A stretch of DNA of 64,000 nucleotides from assembly GCF_000400505.1 (NCBI RefSeq), contig NZ_CM001857.1, forward strand, positions 2,248,161 through 2,312,160. Reading direction: 5' to 3'. This DNA is from Musicola paradisiaca NCPPB 2511. GTDB taxonomy: Bacteria > Pseudomonadota > Gammaproteobacteria > Enterobacterales > Enterobacteriaceae. Of the stretch, positions 18,529 to 31,212 are shown piece by piece. Both the position numbers and the translations under genes were made by a program. The first letter of the stretch is position 1. Each line of letters starts with the position of its first letter. Below the pieces are notes generated by a model. It searched no databases. It was not told where the DNA came from and saw nothing but the letters and a program-made list of their open reading frames with translations.

Positions 18529-20542
18529 TTTGTTGTCGATATTTCGCAAAGACAGAATCTGGGACTTTGCGGGCGGTATCCATCCGCCTGAAATGAAAAC
18601 CCAGTCAAGTCGCATTCCTTTGCGGCAGATGCCGTTGCCGGATTATTTTATTATTCCGCTTAAACAGCATCTGGGGCCGGAAGGCGAGCTGTGCGTAAAA
18701 GTCGGCGACCCGGTTGTGCGCGGTCAACCGCTGACCCGCGGCATCGGCCGGATGTTGCCGGTACACGCGCCGACATCCGGCACGGTATTCGCCATCCGTC
18801 ACCATATGTCTACCCACCCATCAGGCCTGACCGAACTGAGCATTATCATCGTTCCGGACGGGCAAGATCGCTGGTGCGACCGGCAAACACTGCCGGATTA
18901 CCGCCAGAGCACACCTGACCAGTTGCTCGCGCATCTCCATCAGGCCGGTATCGCCGGTCTCGGCGGCGCAGGATTCCCCACCGCCGCCAAACTGCAAGGC
19001 GGCCTGCGCGGTATCGATACGCTCATCATCAACGCCGCAGAGTGCGAACCCTACATTACCGCCGACGATCGTCTGATGCAGGAGCACGCAGCGGAGATCG
19101 TGCAAGGTATCGATATTCTCGACCACCTGTTACAACCGGGGCGCATTCTGCTGGGGATCGAAGACAATAAACCGGAAGCCATTACCGCATTAACGCAGGC
19201 GCTAAAACCGTTGCCCCGGATACAGATGCGGGTGATCCCCACCAAATACCCATCCGGCGGCGCCAAACAGCTCACCAAAATCCTGACCGGCAAGGAAGTC
19301 CCGTTCGGCAAACACTCCGCATCGATTGGCGTACTGATGCAGAACATCGGTACCGTTTATGCCATTAAACGCGCGGTGCTCGACGGTGAACCGCTGACAG
19401 AACGTGTCGTGACACTGACCGGCGATGCACTGCGCCACCCCGGTAACGTCTGGGCCCGGCTGGGAACGCCGGTGCGTCACCTGCTGCGCCATGCCGGCTA
19501 CCACGTCACGACGACCCAGCCGATGGTGGTCATGGGCGGCCCGTTGATGGGTTTCACCCTGCCCGCGCTGGATGTCCCCATCGTCAAGATCAGTAACTGC
19601 ATTCTGGCCCCGTCCCGCGACGAGTTGCAGCCGCCGGAAGCAGAGAAAGCCTGTATCCGCTGCAGCAAATGTGCCGACGCCTGTCCGGCAGGGTTATTGC
19701 CGCAACAACTGTATTGGTTCAGCCGCGGTGATGAGCATGAAAAAGCGCGTCAACACCATCTGTTCGACTGCATTGAATGCGGGGCCTGCGCTTATGTGTG
19801 TCCCAGCAATATTCCATTGGTGCAGTATTACCGGCAGGAAAAAGCGGAAATTCGGGCGTTAGATGTCGAAACGCATCGGGCGAATAAGGCTAAAGCCCGA
19901 TATGAAGCCCGGCAGGCGCGGCTGGTGCGGGAAAAACAGGCGCGCGAGCAACGTCATCAACACGCGGCCGCCACCCTTTCCGGCACCGATAAAGCGGCAG
20001 TGACGGCTGCGCTGGAGCGCGTGCGCCAGCGTCAGGCGGAAGCCCCCTCACCGATTATCGCGATTCAGCCCGGACAACTGCCGGACAACAGTGCCGTCAT
20101 CGCCACACGGGAAGCCCGGAAAGCATTAGCGCGAGAAAAACTGGCGGAAAAAACAGCGGATATGCCGGAGGATAATGCTCGCTCAGCCGTGGCTGCCGCC
20201 ATCGAGCGTGTCAAAGCCCGCAAAGCACAGGCGAGTGCTGCCGAACGCTGTGCGCAAGCCCCCTTGCCTGCAACGCCTGGCCCCACGGAGACACCGGCCA
20301 CAGCCACCTCGGATGTCGACCCGCGCAAAGCCGCCGTCGCGGCGGCGATCGCCCGTATCAATGCACGTAAAGCCGAGCAGGTGGCTGACGCAGACTCACC
20401 CACACCGTCAGCCCCCGATACGGTAGCCCGTGGCGAGCTTCCGTCCACGGAAAACGAAGACCCGCGCAAAGCCGCCGTCGCGGCGGCGATCGCCCGGGTT
20501 ACAGCGCGCAAGGCAGCCGCTGCTGCGGCTCAAGAGGAATAA
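18521..20542 (+). CDS. rsxC: Electron transport complex subunit RsxC
   Basis: A 673-residue peripheral subunit that brings NADH electrons into the complex. The core contains the Complex1_51K-like region ([34 protein letters not shown]) and two ferredoxin clusters ([15 protein letters not shown] and [16 protein letters not shown]). The C-terminal 170 residues are an Ala/Arg/Lys-rich coiled region with repeated [15 protein letters not shown] units; two of them share an identical 38-bp DNA segment (20318-20355 and 20459-20496). E. coli RsxC is longer because it has more of these repeats. Confidence 0.96.
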   Translation: MLNLLSIFRKDRIWDFAGGIHPPEMKTQSSRIPLRQMPLPDYFIIPLKQHLGPEGELCVKVGDPVVRGQPLTRGIGRMLPVHAPTSGTVFAIRHHMSTHPSGLTELSIIIVPDGQDRWCDRQTLPDYRQSTPDQLLAHLHQAGIAGLGGAGFPTAAKLQGGLRGIDTLIINAAECEPYITADDRLMQEHAAEIVQGIDILDHLLQPGRILLGIEDNKPEAITALTQALKPLPRIQMRVIPTKYPSGGAKQLTKILTGKEVPFGKHSASIGVLMQNIGTVYAIKRAVLDGEPLTERVVTLTGDALRHPGNVWARLGTPVRHLLRHAGYHVTTTQPMVVMGGPLMGFTLPALDVPIVKISNCILAPSRDELQPPEAEKACIRCSKCADACPAGLLPQQLYWFSRGDEHEKARQHHLFDCIECGACAYVCPSNIPLVQYYRQEKAEIRALDVETHRANKAKARYEARQARLVREKQAREQRHQHAAATLSGTDKAAVTAALERVRQRQAEAPSPIIAIQPGQLPDNSAVIATREARKALAREKLAEKTADMPEDNARSAVAAAIERVKARKAQASAAERCAQAPLPATPGPTETPATATSDVDPRKAAVAAAIARINARKAEQVADADSPTPSAPDTVARGELPSTENEDPRKAAVAAAIARVTARKAAAAAAQEE

Positions 20543-21604
20543 ATGGCTTTCAGAATTGCACCATCGCCCTTCACTCATAATCGACAAAGTACCCACGGCA
20601 TCATGCGTTGGGTGATTGCGGCCTGCATCCCCGGCATAGCCGCGCAGGTCTGGTTCTTCGGCTATGGCAATATGATTCAGGTGGCGCTGGCCTGCCTGAC
20701 TGCGCTGATGGCCGAAGGAGTGACATTGTCACTAAGAAAACGCCCGGTAGGGGATGCGCTACGGGACAGTTCAGCGCTGCTGACCGCGCTGTTGCTCGGT
20801 ATCAGCCTGCCGCCGCTGGCGCCCTGGTGGATGGTGGTATCAGGCACCGCGTTCGCCATTATTATTGCCAAACAATTGTATGGCGGTCTGGGGCAAAACC
20901 CATTCAATCCGGCCATGGTCGGCTACGTCGTTCTGCTGGTTTCTTTCCCGGTACAGATGACCAGTTGGTTGCCGCCGTCAGGGTTACAGGCGTGGCCAGT
21001 CGGGTTTGAGGACACGTTATTGACCATCTTGACCGGGTTGACCGGGCACAACACCTCAGGGTTGTCAGCACACCAACTGATTCAGGGGATTGACGGTATT
21101 AGCCAGGCTACCCCGCTTGATGCGTTTAAAACCGGGCTGCGCTCCGGGCATGAGGCAACGGCCATCCTGCATCAGCCGCTATTTCGCGGCCCGCTGGCCG
21201 GAGAAGGCTGGCAGTGGGTCAACGCCGGATTTCTGGCCGGCGGCCTCCTGCTGATGCTACTGCGCATCATTCACTGGCATATTCCGTGCAGTCTGCTGTT
21301 GTCTCTGGCGGGATGCGCCTTCATCGGCTGGACGCTGCACCCGGAGCACAATGCGCCGCCGCTGTTGCACCTATTCTCCGGCGCTACCATGCTGGGCGCG
21401 TTCTTCATCGCCACCGACCCTGTCACCGCCTCAACCACCAACAGCGGTCGGCTTATTTTCGGCACCCTGATTGGCGCGCTGATCTGGACCATCCGCACCT
21501 ACGGTGGTTATCCGGATGGTGTCGCCTTTGCGGTCTTACTGGCCAATATTACCGTGCCGTTGATTGATTACTTCACCAAGCCCAGAGCTTACGGCCACCG
21601 CTGA
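20543..21604 (+). CDS. rsxD: Electron transport complex subunit RsxD
   Basis: A 353-residue integral membrane subunit of the NqrB/RnfD family with about nine helices. The motif [12 protein letters not shown] contains the threonine that carries covalently bound FMN in this family. [15 protein letters not shown] and [13 protein letters not shown] are further landmarks. The ATG follows the rsxC TAA directly. Confidence 0.95.
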   Translation: MAFRIAPSPFTHNRQSTHGIMRWVIAACIPGIAAQVWFFGYGNMIQVALACLTALMAEGVTLSLRKRPVGDALRDSSALLTALLLGISLPPLAPWWMVVSGTAFAIIIAKQLYGGLGQNPFNPAMVGYVVLLVSFPVQMTSWLPPSGLQAWPVGFEDTLLTILTGLTGHNTSGLSAHQLIQGIDGISQATPLDAFKTGLRSGHEATAILHQPLFRGPLAGEGWQWVNAGFLAGGLLLMLLRIIHWHIPCSLLLSLAGCAFIGWTLHPEHNAPPLLHLFSGATMLGAFFIATDPVTASTTNSGRLIFGTLIGALIWTIRTYGGYPDGVAFAVLLANITVPLIDYFTKPRAYGHR

Positions 21605-21613
21605 GGATTGAAC

Positions 21614-22249
21614 ATGCTGTTTACCACCATGCGCCGCCACGCCACGACGCTGGCGCTGTTCGCCGCCCTGACGACCGGATTGACCGCGTTGGTCAATGCC
21701 CTTACCCGTGACACCATTTCCGGGCAGGCACAGGCTCAGCAGCGCGCGTTGCTGGAGCAAGTCGTTCCTCGTGATCGCTACGATAGCGACATGCTGAGTG
21801 CCTGTTATCTGGTTTCCGACCCTGAGCTCGGATCTGCCGCGCCTCACCGGGTATTTATCGCGTTCAAACAGGGGGAACCGATAGCTGCCGCGCTGGAAAT
21901 CACCGCGCCCGATGGCTACTCCGGCGCCATTCAATTGCTTGTCGGCGCCGATTTTCACGGCACGGTGTTGGGTACTCGAGTGACGGAACACCATGAAACA
22001 CCGGGGCTGGGCGACAAAATAGATCTTCGTATTTCCAACTGGATTCGGCATTTCACCGGTAAAACGGTGCAAAGCCGTGATGACGGCAGTTGGGCAGTGA
22101 AAAAGGACGGCGGCCAGTTCGATCAGTTCACTGGCGCCACCATCACGCCCCGCGCAGTCGTTAATGCCGTCAAACGCGCTGCGTTGTATCTGGAAAGCCT
22201 GCCGCCGCGTATTACCACCCTGCCTGCCTGTGGAGTACAGCCATCATGA
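21614..22249 (+). CDS. rsxG: Electron transport complex subunit RsxG
   Basis: A 211-residue protein with one N-terminal membrane helix and a periplasmic FMN-binding domain. [18 protein letters not shown] carries the (S/T)GAT-T motif in which the threonine is flavinylated. A TTG two codons upstream is in frame, but GAGG lies seven bases before the ATG at 21614, so that start is used. rsxE overlaps by four bases. Confidence 0.94.
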   Translation: MLFTTMRRHATTLALFAALTTGLTALVNALTRDTISGQAQAQQRALLEQVVPRDRYDSDMLSACYLVSDPELGSAAPHRVFIAFKQGEPIAAALEITAPDGYSGAIQLLVGADFHGTVLGTRVTEHHETPGLGDKIDLRISNWIRHFTGKTVQSRDDGSWAVKKDGGQFDQFTGATITPRAVVNAVKRAALYLESLPPRITTLPACGVQPS

Positions 22250-22941
22250 CAATCCGGGAACTTATCCTTCAGGGCCTGTGGAAAAATAACTCCGCGCTGG
22301 TACAGCTATTAGGATTATGCCCACTGCTAGCCGTGACCTCGACGGCGACTAACGCACTGGGGCTGGGGCTGGCCACCACGCTGGTTCTGTTTTGCACCAA
22401 CGCGACGGTTTCTGCGCTACGGCGATGGATGCCGGCCGAGATTCGAATCCCCATTTATGTGATGATTATCGCATCAGTCGTCACCATCGTGCAGATGCTG
22501 ATGAACGCCTGGGCCTATGGTCTTTATCAGTCGCTGGGGATCTTCATTCCGCTCATCGTCACCAACTGCATCGTCATGGGCCGCGCTGAAGCTTTCGCCT
22601 ACCAGAATGGCGTTCTACTCTCCGCGCTGGATGGCTTGTTCACCGGCCTGGGGGCGACCTGCGCCATGTTCGTTCTGGGCGCGCTGCGTGAAATTTTGGG
22701 TAACGGTACGCTATTCGACGGCGCCGACCTGCTGCTGGGTTCCTGGGCCAGCGCGTTGCGTATTGAGATAGTCCATCTGGATTCTCCGTTTCTCCTGATG
22801 ATCCTGCCGCCGGGCGCTTTTATCGGTCTGGGGCTGTTGCTGGCGGGAAAATATGTTATTGATGAAAAAATCCGGCAACGCCGCGCCAGCACGGTGCGTC
22901 CGGCGCCGATACCTGGACATATCAACGGCGGAACCCAATGA
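22246..22941 (+). CDS. rsxE: Electron transport complex subunit RsxE
   Basis: A 231-residue integral membrane subunit paralogous to RsxA, with the matching [11 protein letters not shown] and [18 protein letters not shown] motifs around the membrane cysteines and about six helices. It ends the rsxABCDGE block; its stop overlaps the nth start by four bases, so nth is probably co-transcribed as in E. coli. Confidence 0.95.
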   Translation: MTIRELILQGLWKNNSALVQLLGLCPLLAVTSTATNALGLGLATTLVLFCTNATVSALRRWMPAEIRIPIYVMIIASVVTIVQMLMNAWAYGLYQSLGIFIPLIVTNCIVMGRAEAFAYQNGVLLSALDGLFTGLGATCAMFVLGALREILGNGTLFDGADLLLGSWASALRIEIVHLDSPFLLMILPPGAFIGLGLLLAGKYVIDEKIRQRRASTVRPAPIPGHINGGTQ

Positions 22942-23573
22942 ATAAAGAAAAACGGATCGGTATTTTGACACGTCTTCGGGATAACGATCCGCACCCCACT
23001 ACGGAGTTGCATTACAACACGCCATTTGAGCTGCTTATCTCGGTGTTGCTATCGGCGCAGGCAACGGATGTCAGCGTCAATAAGGCCACCGCCACACTTT
23101 ATGCCATCGCCAACACGCCGCAGGCTATGCTGGAACTCGGCGCCGAGGGGATTAAGGGCTATATCAAAACCATCGGGTTGTTCAACACCAAAGCGGAAAA
23201 CATCATTAAGACCTGCCATATCCTGCTGGAGCGGCATCAGGGGCAGGTGCCGGAAGACCGCACGGCGCTGGAAGCATTGCCGGGCGTCGGTCGTAAGACC
23301 GCCAATGTCGTGCTGAATACAGCGTTTGGCTGGCCCACTATCGCTGTGGATACGCATATTTTTCGCGTTTGCAATCGCACCCAATTTGCACCGGGGAAAA
23401 ATGTCGAACAGGTGGAAGAGAAACTGCTGAAAGTCGTACCCGATGAATTCAAAGTGGATTGCCATCACTGGCTCATCCTGCATGGCCGTTACACCTGCAT
23501 CGCCCGTAAGCCACGTTGCGGCTCTTGCCTGATTGAAGATCTGTGCGAATTTAAGGAAAAAGTCTACGAGTAA
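22938..23573 (+). CDS. nth: Endonuclease III
   Basis: A 211-residue bifunctional DNA glycosylase and AP lyase acting on oxidised pyrimidines. The helix-hairpin-helix [10 protein letters not shown] contains catalytic Lys120, AVDTH contains Asp138, and the C-terminal 4Fe-4S loop has the spacing C-x6-C-x2-C-x5-C ([17 protein letters not shown]). Residue numbering equals E. coli because the lengths match. The last gene of the rsx-nth operon, followed by a terminator. Confidence 0.98.
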   Translation: MNKEKRIGILTRLRDNDPHPTTELHYNTPFELLISVLLSAQATDVSVNKATATLYAIANTPQAMLELGAEGIKGYIKTIGLFNTKAENIIKTCHILLERHQGQVPEDRTALEALPGVGRKTANVVLNTAFGWPTIAVDTHIFRVCNRTQFAPGKNVEQVEEKLLKVVPDEFKVDCHHWLILHGRYTCIARKPRCGSCLIEDLCEFKEKVYE

Positions 23574-23594
23574 CCGTAGCCGCCCCGAACAACG

Positions 23595-23630
23595 AATCAG
23601 GGGCACCCGATAGGATGCCCCTGATTTTTA
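23595..23630 (+). terminator. Terminator after nth
   Basis: AATCAGGGGCA and TGCCCCTGATT form an eleven-pair stem with a ten-base loop followed by TTTA, about 20 bases past the nth stop. Confidence 0.85.
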
Positions 23631-23686
23631 TATCAAAAGAATAACACACCACGCACAGCGCTTACCGATGGCAGCGAATATCCGCA

Positions 23687-25060
<1,374 letters not shown>

Positions 25061-27667
25061 TTACTTCACGTTCTCCACCCACTTGCCGTCAACAAAAAAG
25101 GCCGACCATCCCGTCGCCTTGCCATCCTTTTCCGAGGCGACATATTGCTGCTTGGTTTTGCGGCTAAAACGCACCAGCGTTTTGTTTCCTTGCGGATCGC
25201 TAACCGGCGCCTCCGCCAGATAGCGTAACTTCTCCGGCAACCGATCATGGAAACGAACCAGCTCTTCCACCAGCGGCGCCCGGGTTTCGCGTGATTTCGG
25301 GAACGTATTCGCCGCCAAAAACACACCCGCCGCGCCGTCGCGCAACACAAAATATGCGTCAGACTTCTCGCACGGCAGCTCCGGCAGCGGCACCGGATCT
25401 TCTTTGGGCGGAGCCACTTCGCCATTACGCAGAATCTTACGGGTATTACCGCAACCGTCGTTAGTACAGGCCATATACTTCCCGAAACGCCCCATTTTCA
25501 GGTGCATTTCAGAACCGCATTTCTCACACTCGACGATCGGGCCGTCGTATCCTTTCAGACGGAATTCTCCTGCTTCAATTTCATAGCCATCGCAGGACGG
25601 GTTATTACCACAGACATGGAGCTTGCGCTGATTATCAATCAGATAGCTATCCATCGCCGTTCCACATTTGGAGCAGCGGCGGCGTGCGAGCAGAGCATTG
25701 GTTTCCGCCTCATCCCCTTCCAGCACGTTCAGCACTTCTGCTTCGGGTATCAGGTTGATCGTCGTTTTGCAGCGCTCTTTCGGCGGCAGCGCATAGCCGG
25801 AACAGCCCAAAAACACACCGGTACTGGCGGTACGAATCCCCATTTTGCGGCCGCAAGTCGGGCAGTCGATGCTGGTCAACACCATCTGGTTAGGCTTCAT
25901 CCCCCCGGACTCCGGCTCCAGTTCGGCGGTTTCCAACTGGTTGCTGAATTCAGCAAAAAACTCATCCAGCACCGCTTTCCATTCGGCCTGGTTGTTGGCG
26001 ACCAGATCTAAACTGTTTTCCATACGCGCGGTGAAATCGTAGCTCATCAACTCGCGGAAGTTTTCCTCCAGCCGGTCGGTGACGATTTCCCCCATTTTTT
26101 CAGCATAAAAACGACGGTTTTCCACCCGCACATAACCACGATCCTGGATTGTGGAAATAATGGCCGCATAGGTGGACGGCCGGCCGATGCCGCGTTTTTC
26201 CAGTTCTTTCACCAACGATGCTTCGCTGTAGCGTGCAGGCGGCTTGGTAAAATGCTGGCTCGGCAACAATTTTTCCAATTCCAGCGACTGGCCGACTTCG
26301 ATGGCGGGCAAGGTACGGTCTTCGTCGCTCTTGCGTAGTGCCGACATCACTCTGGTCCAACCATCAAAACGCAACGTGCGACCCCTGGCGCGCAGCTGGT
26401 AGTCACCCGCGCCGACCACCAGCGTGGTGGAATCATACTGTGCAGGTGTCATCTGACAGGCCACGAACTGACGCCAGATCAACTGGTACAGCTTTTGAGC
26501 ATCGGTTTCCATATCGCCCAGCTGCTCAGACAGCACAGTGACATCGGAAGGACGGATCGCTTCGTGCGCTTCCTGGGAGTTTTCCTTGCTGGCATATAAA
26601 TTGGCGGTTTCCGGCAGATAGCGCTTGCCGAATTGATGACCGATATAATCACGCGCCATACTCAGCGCATCCTGGCTGAGGTTGGTGGAATCGGTACGCA
26701 TATAGGTAATGTAGCCCGCCTCATACAGACGCTGAGCCATCATCATGGTTTTCTTGACGCCGAACCCCAGACGGGTACTGGCTGCCTGTTGTAACGTCGA
26801 GGTAATGAAAGGCGCGCCGGGCTTACTGCTGGTCGGTTTGTCTTCCCGCTCGACAACCACGTAACGCGCTCTTTCCAGCAAGCTTACCGCAGCCTGCGTC
26901 TGCGCCTGATTCACCGGTTTGAACGGTTTATCGTTGTGATGAGTCACCTGCATTTGCAGCGCGACATCCCCCGTCAGCAGATCGGCATGCAGTTCCCAGA
27001 ACTCTTCCGGTACAAACGCTTTGATCTCGCGTTCACGCTCAACGACCAGACGCACCGCCACCGACTGTACACGACCGGCGGACAACCCGCGGGCAATTTT
27101 CTTCCACAGCAGCGGAGAAACCATATACCCGACGACGCGATCCATAAACCGACGCGCCTGCTGCGCGTTCACCCGGGCGGTATTCAATTCACCCGGCTGC
27201 TCGAACGCCTGACGGATGGCATTTTTGGTGATTTCGTTAAAAACCACACGGCTGAAGCGTTTATCATCGCCGCCAATAATTTCCCGCAAGTGCCAGGCAA
27301 TCGCCTCTCCCTCGCGGTCAAGGTCGGTTGCGAGATAGACATGATCGGCATTCTGCGCCAGCGCTTTCAGCTCGGAGACGACTTTTTCCTTACCGGGTAG
27401 GATTTCATAGTGCGCTTTCCAGCCACTATAAGGATCGACCCCCATGCGATTCACCAGTGCGGACTTTTCATCCTTTTTCACCGGTTTCGCCGCTTTCTTC
27501 TTTTCTTTTTCTTCGCCGGCCTCAGCACTCTTCTTACTGGCAGATCCACTGGTCGGCAAATCGCGCACATGGCCGACGCTGGATTTCACCACGTAGTCAT
27601 TGCCAAGGTACTTATTAATCGTTTTGGCTTTTGCCGGGGACTCGACGATAACGAGAGCTTTACCCAT
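25061..27667 (-). CDS. topA: DNA topoisomerase I
   Basis: An 868-residue type IA topoisomerase that relaxes negative supercoils. The Toprim domain has [12 protein letters not shown] and [10 protein letters not shown] (acidic metal site), and the active-site tyrosine is Tyr322 in [10 protein letters not shown]. Three C-terminal four-cysteine zinc ribbons follow ([27 protein letters not shown] regions) and then two degenerate ribbon domains. A charged Lys/Glu-rich insert near residue 45 is typical of enterobacteria. Confidence 0.98.
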   Translation of the reverse strand: MGKALVIVESPAKAKTINKYLGNDYVVKSSVGHVRDLPTSGSASKKSAEAGEEKEKKKAAKPVKKDEKSALVNRMGVDPYSGWKAHYEILPGKEKVVSELKALAQNADHVYLATDLDREGEAIAWHLREIIGGDDKRFSRVVFNEITKNAIRQAFEQPGELNTARVNAQQARRFMDRVVGYMVSPLLWKKIARGLSAGRVQSVAVRLVVEREREIKAFVPEEFWELHADLLTGDVALQMQVTHHNDKPFKPVNQAQTQAAVSLLERARYVVVEREDKPTSSKPGAPFITSTLQQAASTRLGFGVKKTMMMAQRLYEAGYITYMRTDSTNLSQDALSMARDYIGHQFGKRYLPETANLYASKENSQEAHEAIRPSDVTVLSEQLGDMETDAQKLYQLIWRQFVACQMTPAQYDSTTLVVGAGDYQLRARGRTLRFDGWTRVMSALRKSDEDRTLPAIEVGQSLELEKLLPSQHFTKPPARYSEASLVKELEKRGIGRPSTYAAIISTIQDRGYVRVENRRFYAEKMGEIVTDRLEENFRELMSYDFTARMENSLDLVANNQAEWKAVLDEFFAEFSNQLETAELEPESGGMKPNQMVLTSIDCPTCGRKMGIRTASTGVFLGCSGYALPPKERCKTTINLIPEAEVLNVLEGDEAETNALLARRRCSKCGTAMDSYLIDNQRKLHVCGNNPSCDGYEIEAGEFRLKGYDGPIVECEKCGSEMHLKMGRFGKYMACTNDGCGNTRKILRNGEVAPPKEDPVPLPELPCEKSDAYFVLRDGAAGVFLAANTFPKSRETRAPLVEELVRFHDRLPEKLRYLAEAPVSDPQGNKTLVRFSRKTKQQYVASEKDGKATGWSAFFVDGKWVENVK

Positions 27668-28095
27668 ATATATTGTTACCTACTGAATTCTCTAAAAATA
27701 AATTTTCTTCAGCGACACAGTCCAAGATGACTCCATCGCATCCCAAGTCACTGAGGCTGGGAAAAAATCGTTCTGTTATCACAGCAGACGTGGCTGCCGC
27801 GTCACAACCTCATGATCACTCAGGAGTAGTCGTTTGTTGCCCTTGCCGCATTGTAACCACAGCGCAACCCGTTCTGTCACGGCGTAAAGAAAATCTTCCG
27901 CCTTAAGATGCAAAGTTCCACACTCTACCTGATAAATAACGTCACGCAACCTAATTAGCATGTAACCCCGGATTTCGCCAACGCCGAATATCTTTCGTTA
28001 TCGGCAACCAATTATAGGAGCCGCTGGTTTGTTTGCCGTGAAATTATCTTGCGCGCTACAATAATTGAAAGCATGTTTGCAGGAGTAAATGTCAG
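27668..28095. other. Gap between topA and yciN
   Basis: A 428-base divergent region that must carry the topA and yciN promoters. I saw no coding frame with supporting evidence and no clear operator. SD-like AGGAG at 28081-28085 precedes yciN. Confidence 0.5.
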
Positions 28096-28362
28096 ATGTC
28101 CGATTTCAATTCAATTGATAAAAAAATGCCAATCGCCCGCGACGCCTTGCTGGCCGAGGCCAATACACTGATTAAAGATCATGAGGATTATTTGAACGGC
28201 ATGTTTGCCAACGATGTGGAACAGAAAAACGGCGTACTGATTTTCCGGGGGGAATATTTTCTGGATATCGACGGATTGCCGACAACAAAGACAACCGCCG
28301 TCTTCAATATGTTTAAACATCTGGCGCATGTTTTGTCGGAAAAATATTACCTGACCGACTAA
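28096..28362 (+). CDS. yciN: YciN family protein
   Basis: An 88-residue cytoplasmic protein of unknown function. The C-terminal half ([42 protein letters not shown]) is nearly identical to E. coli YciN. Divergent from topA, as in E. coli, and ended by the hairpin at 28408. Confidence 0.93.
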   Translation: MSDFNSIDKKMPIARDALLAEANTLIKDHEDYLNGMFANDVEQKNGVLIFRGEYFLDIDGLPTTKTTAVFNMFKHLAHVLSEKYYLTD

Positions 28363-28407
28363 CCATTGCCTTCATAATCACCTATCGTCAAAAAACGATA
28401 TATTGCC

Positions 28408-28448
28408 AAACGGCTCCCGCGGATAACAAAACCGCGGGAGCCGTTTTG
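28408..28448. terminator. Bidirectional terminator between yciN and sohB
   Basis: A fifteen-pair GC-rich stem (AAACGGCTCCCGCGG and its complement) around ATAACAAAA, followed by TTTTG on the plus strand. The two genes converge here. Confidence 0.85.
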
Positions 28449-29495
28449 TTATAGCAGAGGTTGATTACCCCGTTGCCACCAACGCAACATCAGCCGCTCA
28501 GCCGAATCCCCTGCGCTGCCGGTCAGTCGATCCAGAAAACGCTTACGTCGGGTATAACGCACGGCCAGCACCTCGTGATTGTCCATTTCAGCAATCAGCA
28601 AATCGTCGCTGGTGCCTATCACATCCACCAGCCCTAACTCTTTGGCTTGCGAGCCAAACCAGTGCTCCCCCGTTGCCACCGCCTCTATATCCAGCGATGG
28701 GCGCATCTGGCTCACAAACTGTTTGAACAGCTCGTGCGTCTCATTCAACTCCTCGCGAAACTTCTCGCGTCCCGTGTCGGTATTTTCGCCAAACAGCGTT
28801 AACGTCCGTTTGAACTGCCCGGCGGTGTGCAACTCCACATCAATATCTTTATTCTTCAGGAAGCGGTTGAAATTGGGGATCTGGGCTACCACGCCAATCG
28901 AGCCGATGATAGCAAACGGGGCGGCAACAATCCGGTCTGCCACGCAGGCCATCATGTAGCCCCCGCTGGCGGCGACCTTATCTACCGTGACGGTAAGCCG
29001 GATACCCTTCTGCCGCAGGCGCTGCAACTGAGAGGCGGCCAGCCCGTACCCATGCACCACGCCGCCGGGGCTTTCCAGCCGCAATAACACTTCATCTTCA
29101 GGTCTGGCGACCGCCAACACCGCCGATATCTCTTCGCGCAGGGAGCTAACCTCACCCGCATCCATACTGCCATTGAAATCCAGCACGTACAGACAGGGCT
29201 TGAACCGTTTTTCCTCTCCGCGCTTAGCGCGCTTTTTATCCCGTTTAGCGCTCTCTTTCTCTTCTTTTTTCTGTTTCTTTTCCAGCAATTTGCGCTCGGC
29301 GTCACTCATGGCGGCGGACTGCATTTCCTGCTGCATCTCCCGGTACTGTTCGCCCAGATTAATCACCTGTAGCTCACCTTTACGGTGGCGCTTGCGCTGC
29401 GTCACACCCACCGTCAGGACTACTAATGCGCCAATCGCAACCACCAGGGTGACGACTTTTGCCAGGAATAAACCATACTGAGAAAGTAATTCCAC
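28449..29495 (-). CDS. sohB: SohB inner-membrane protease (S49 family)
   Basis: A 348-residue signal-peptide-peptidase-like serine protease facing the periplasm. An N-terminal membrane segment (YGLFLAKVVTLVVAIGALVV) is followed by a charged Lys/Glu linker and the S49 domain with LRLESPGGVVHGYG and the catalytic region VDKVAASGGYMMACVAD. The GTG start at 29495 is chosen because ELLSQYGLFLA then aligns with E. coli SohB; an ATG at 29510 and another at 29549 would add 5 or 18 residues. The C-terminal AERLMLRWWQRG end is conserved. Confidence 0.94.
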   Translation of the reverse strand: MELLSQYGLFLAKVVTLVVAIGALVVLTVGVTQRKRHRKGELQVINLGEQYREMQQEMQSAAMSDAERKLLEKKQKKEEKESAKRDKKRAKRGEEKRFKPCLYVLDFNGSMDAGEVSSLREEISAVLAVARPEDEVLLRLESPGGVVHGYGLAASQLQRLRQKGIRLTVTVDKVAASGGYMMACVADRIVAAPFAIIGSIGVVAQIPNFNRFLKNKDIDVELHTAGQFKRTLTLFGENTDTGREKFREELNETHELFKQFVSQMRPSLDIEAVATGEHWFGSQAKELGLVDVIGTSDDLLIAEMDNHEVLAVRYTRRKRFLDRLTGSAGDSAERLMLRWWQRGNQPLL

Positions 29496-29785
29496 AAATA
29501 CCGCCTTCATTGACCAATATAAGATAGGGTGTTGATTAATCATCAACAATTGCGCTTACACACCGCGCGTTAAGTCTCTAACCTAACTGATGACGGCGGC
29601 AATAGCGATGATCTTCATATAGAAATTGCGCTTTGTGCCGCTTTTTACCGCATCGATGACACAACAGGCCAGATATCTGATTGAAAATGCCTATTCCATC
29701 AGGCATAAAATCGCTTCCGCCTTTTTTCATCATCCGAATGGCCAACGGACCGGATACGGGATGACGACATAACGAGGACTGTATT

Positions 29786-30547
29786 TTGCATTATCAACCT
29801 CCCAATGATTTGCTGAAACAACGCATTATCCTGGTCACTGGCGCCGGGGACGGCATTGGACGCGAAGCGGCGCTGACCTATGCCCGTTACGGCGCGCGAC
29901 TTCTTTTGCTGGGGCGCACGGAAAGCAAACTGCACGATGTCGGGCGGCAGATCCTGCGGGAACAGGGCGTACACAGCACGATCATCCCCTGCGATATGTT
30001 GACGGCGTCCCACGAAGACTTCATGCAAATCGCCCGACAGATTGAGCAGGATGAGCCCTACCTGGACGGCGTACTGCACAATGCCGGGTTACTGGGAGAA
30101 GTCGCCCCGATGCCGGAACAATCAGTCGACAGTTGGCATCAGGTCATGCAAGTCAACGTTAATGCGACCTTCATGCTGACTCAGGCCTTGCTGCCGTTGT
30201 TGCTGAAAGCCGCATCGCCCTCCCTGGTTTTCACCAGTTCCAGCGTTGGTCGTGAGGGCCGCGCCAACTGGGGCGCCTATGCCGTATCGAAATTCGCCAC
30301 GGAAGGCATGATGCAGGTGTTGGCGGAGGAATATCGCCATAGCCATCTGCGCGTCAATTGCATCAACCCAGGCGGAACCCGTACCGCTATGCGTGCGACA
30401 GCCTTCCCTGCAGAAGACCCCGATAAGCTGAAAACACCTGCGGATATCATGCCGCTCTACCTGTATCTGATGGGTGACGACAGCCGCCGTAAAACCGGCA
30501 TAAGCTTCGATGCCCAACCCGGCAGAAAACCCGGGGCGGCCCAGTAA
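29786..30547 (+). CDS. yciK: YciK short-chain dehydrogenase
   Basis: A 253-residue SDR oxidoreductase of unknown substrate. The cofactor motif VTGAGDGIG and catalytic YAVSK are intact, and similarity to E. coli YciK runs to the C-terminal AQPGRKPG. The start is TTG at 29786 (MHYQPPNDLL aligns with E. coli MHYQP), with GAGGA seven bases upstream. btuR follows after 23 bases. Confidence 0.94.
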   Translation: MHYQPPNDLLKQRIILVTGAGDGIGREAALTYARYGARLLLLGRTESKLHDVGRQILREQGVHSTIIPCDMLTASHEDFMQIARQIEQDEPYLDGVLHNAGLLGEVAPMPEQSVDSWHQVMQVNVNATFMLTQALLPLLLKAASPSLVFTSSSVGREGRANWGAYAVSKFATEGMMQVLAEEYRHSHLRVNCINPGGTRTAMRATAFPAEDPDKLKTPADIMPLYLYLMGDDSRRKTGISFDAQPGRKPGAAQ

Positions 30548-30570
30548 CGCTTTGCAGCAGGAGGCAAATA

Positions 30571-31161
30571 GTGAGTGACGAACGGCATCAACAACGACAG
30601 CAGCGCCTGAAAGAAAAAGTCGACGCCCGAATCGCCGCGGCGACCGATGTTCGGGGAGTCATCATGGTGTTTACCGGTAATGGTAAAGGCAAAACCACCG
30701 CAGCATTCGGCACTGTCACGCGCGCCGTCGGTCACGGTCTGCGCGCCGGTATAATCCAGTTCATCAAAGGTGAATGGCCGAATGGTGAACGCAATCTGTT
30801 GCAGCAACACGGCGTGGAATTTCAGGTCATGTCTACCGGTTTTACCTGGGAAACACAGAGCAGACAAACAGATACACGGGCCGCACAACAGGTTTGGCAA
30901 CATGCCGATCGCATGTTGAAAGACCAAACCCTCGATCTGGTGGTTCTGGACGAACTGACTTATATGGTCAGCTACGATTATCTACCGCTGGAGGCGATCA
31001 TCGCCGCGCTGCGCCAGCGCCCTTCGCATCAAAGCGTAATCATTACCGGCCGCGGCTGTCATCGTGAATTACAGGAAATGGCGGATACCGTTACGGAAAT
31101 GCGGCCGGTGAAACATGCGTTTGACGCTGGGATACAGGCTCAGCAAGGTATCGACTGGTGA
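30571..31161 (+). CDS. btuR: Cob(I)yrinic acid a,c-diamide adenosyltransferase
   Basis: A 196-residue CobA/BtuR-type enzyme that adenosylates corrinoids using ATP. P-loop FTGNGKGKTTAAFG lies near residue 32, with ICIGFIKGEW-like IIQFIKGEWPNGE and LDLVVLDELTYM further on. The GTG start follows GGAGG. It is probably co-transcribed with yciK, as in E. coli, and converges with rluB. Confidence 0.96.
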   Translation: MSDERHQQRQQRLKEKVDARIAAATDVRGVIMVFTGNGKGKTTAAFGTVTRAVGHGLRAGIIQFIKGEWPNGERNLLQQHGVEFQVMSTGFTWETQSRQTDTRAAQQVWQHADRMLKDQTLDLVVLDELTYMVSYDYLPLEAIIAALRQRPSHQSVIITGRGCHRELQEMADTVTEMRPVKHAFDAGIQAQQGIDW

Positions 31162-31212
31162 GCAGAACAGCCGGCACAGCGTAAGGCTGAGCCGGCGACA
31201 GAGACAGGCAAG

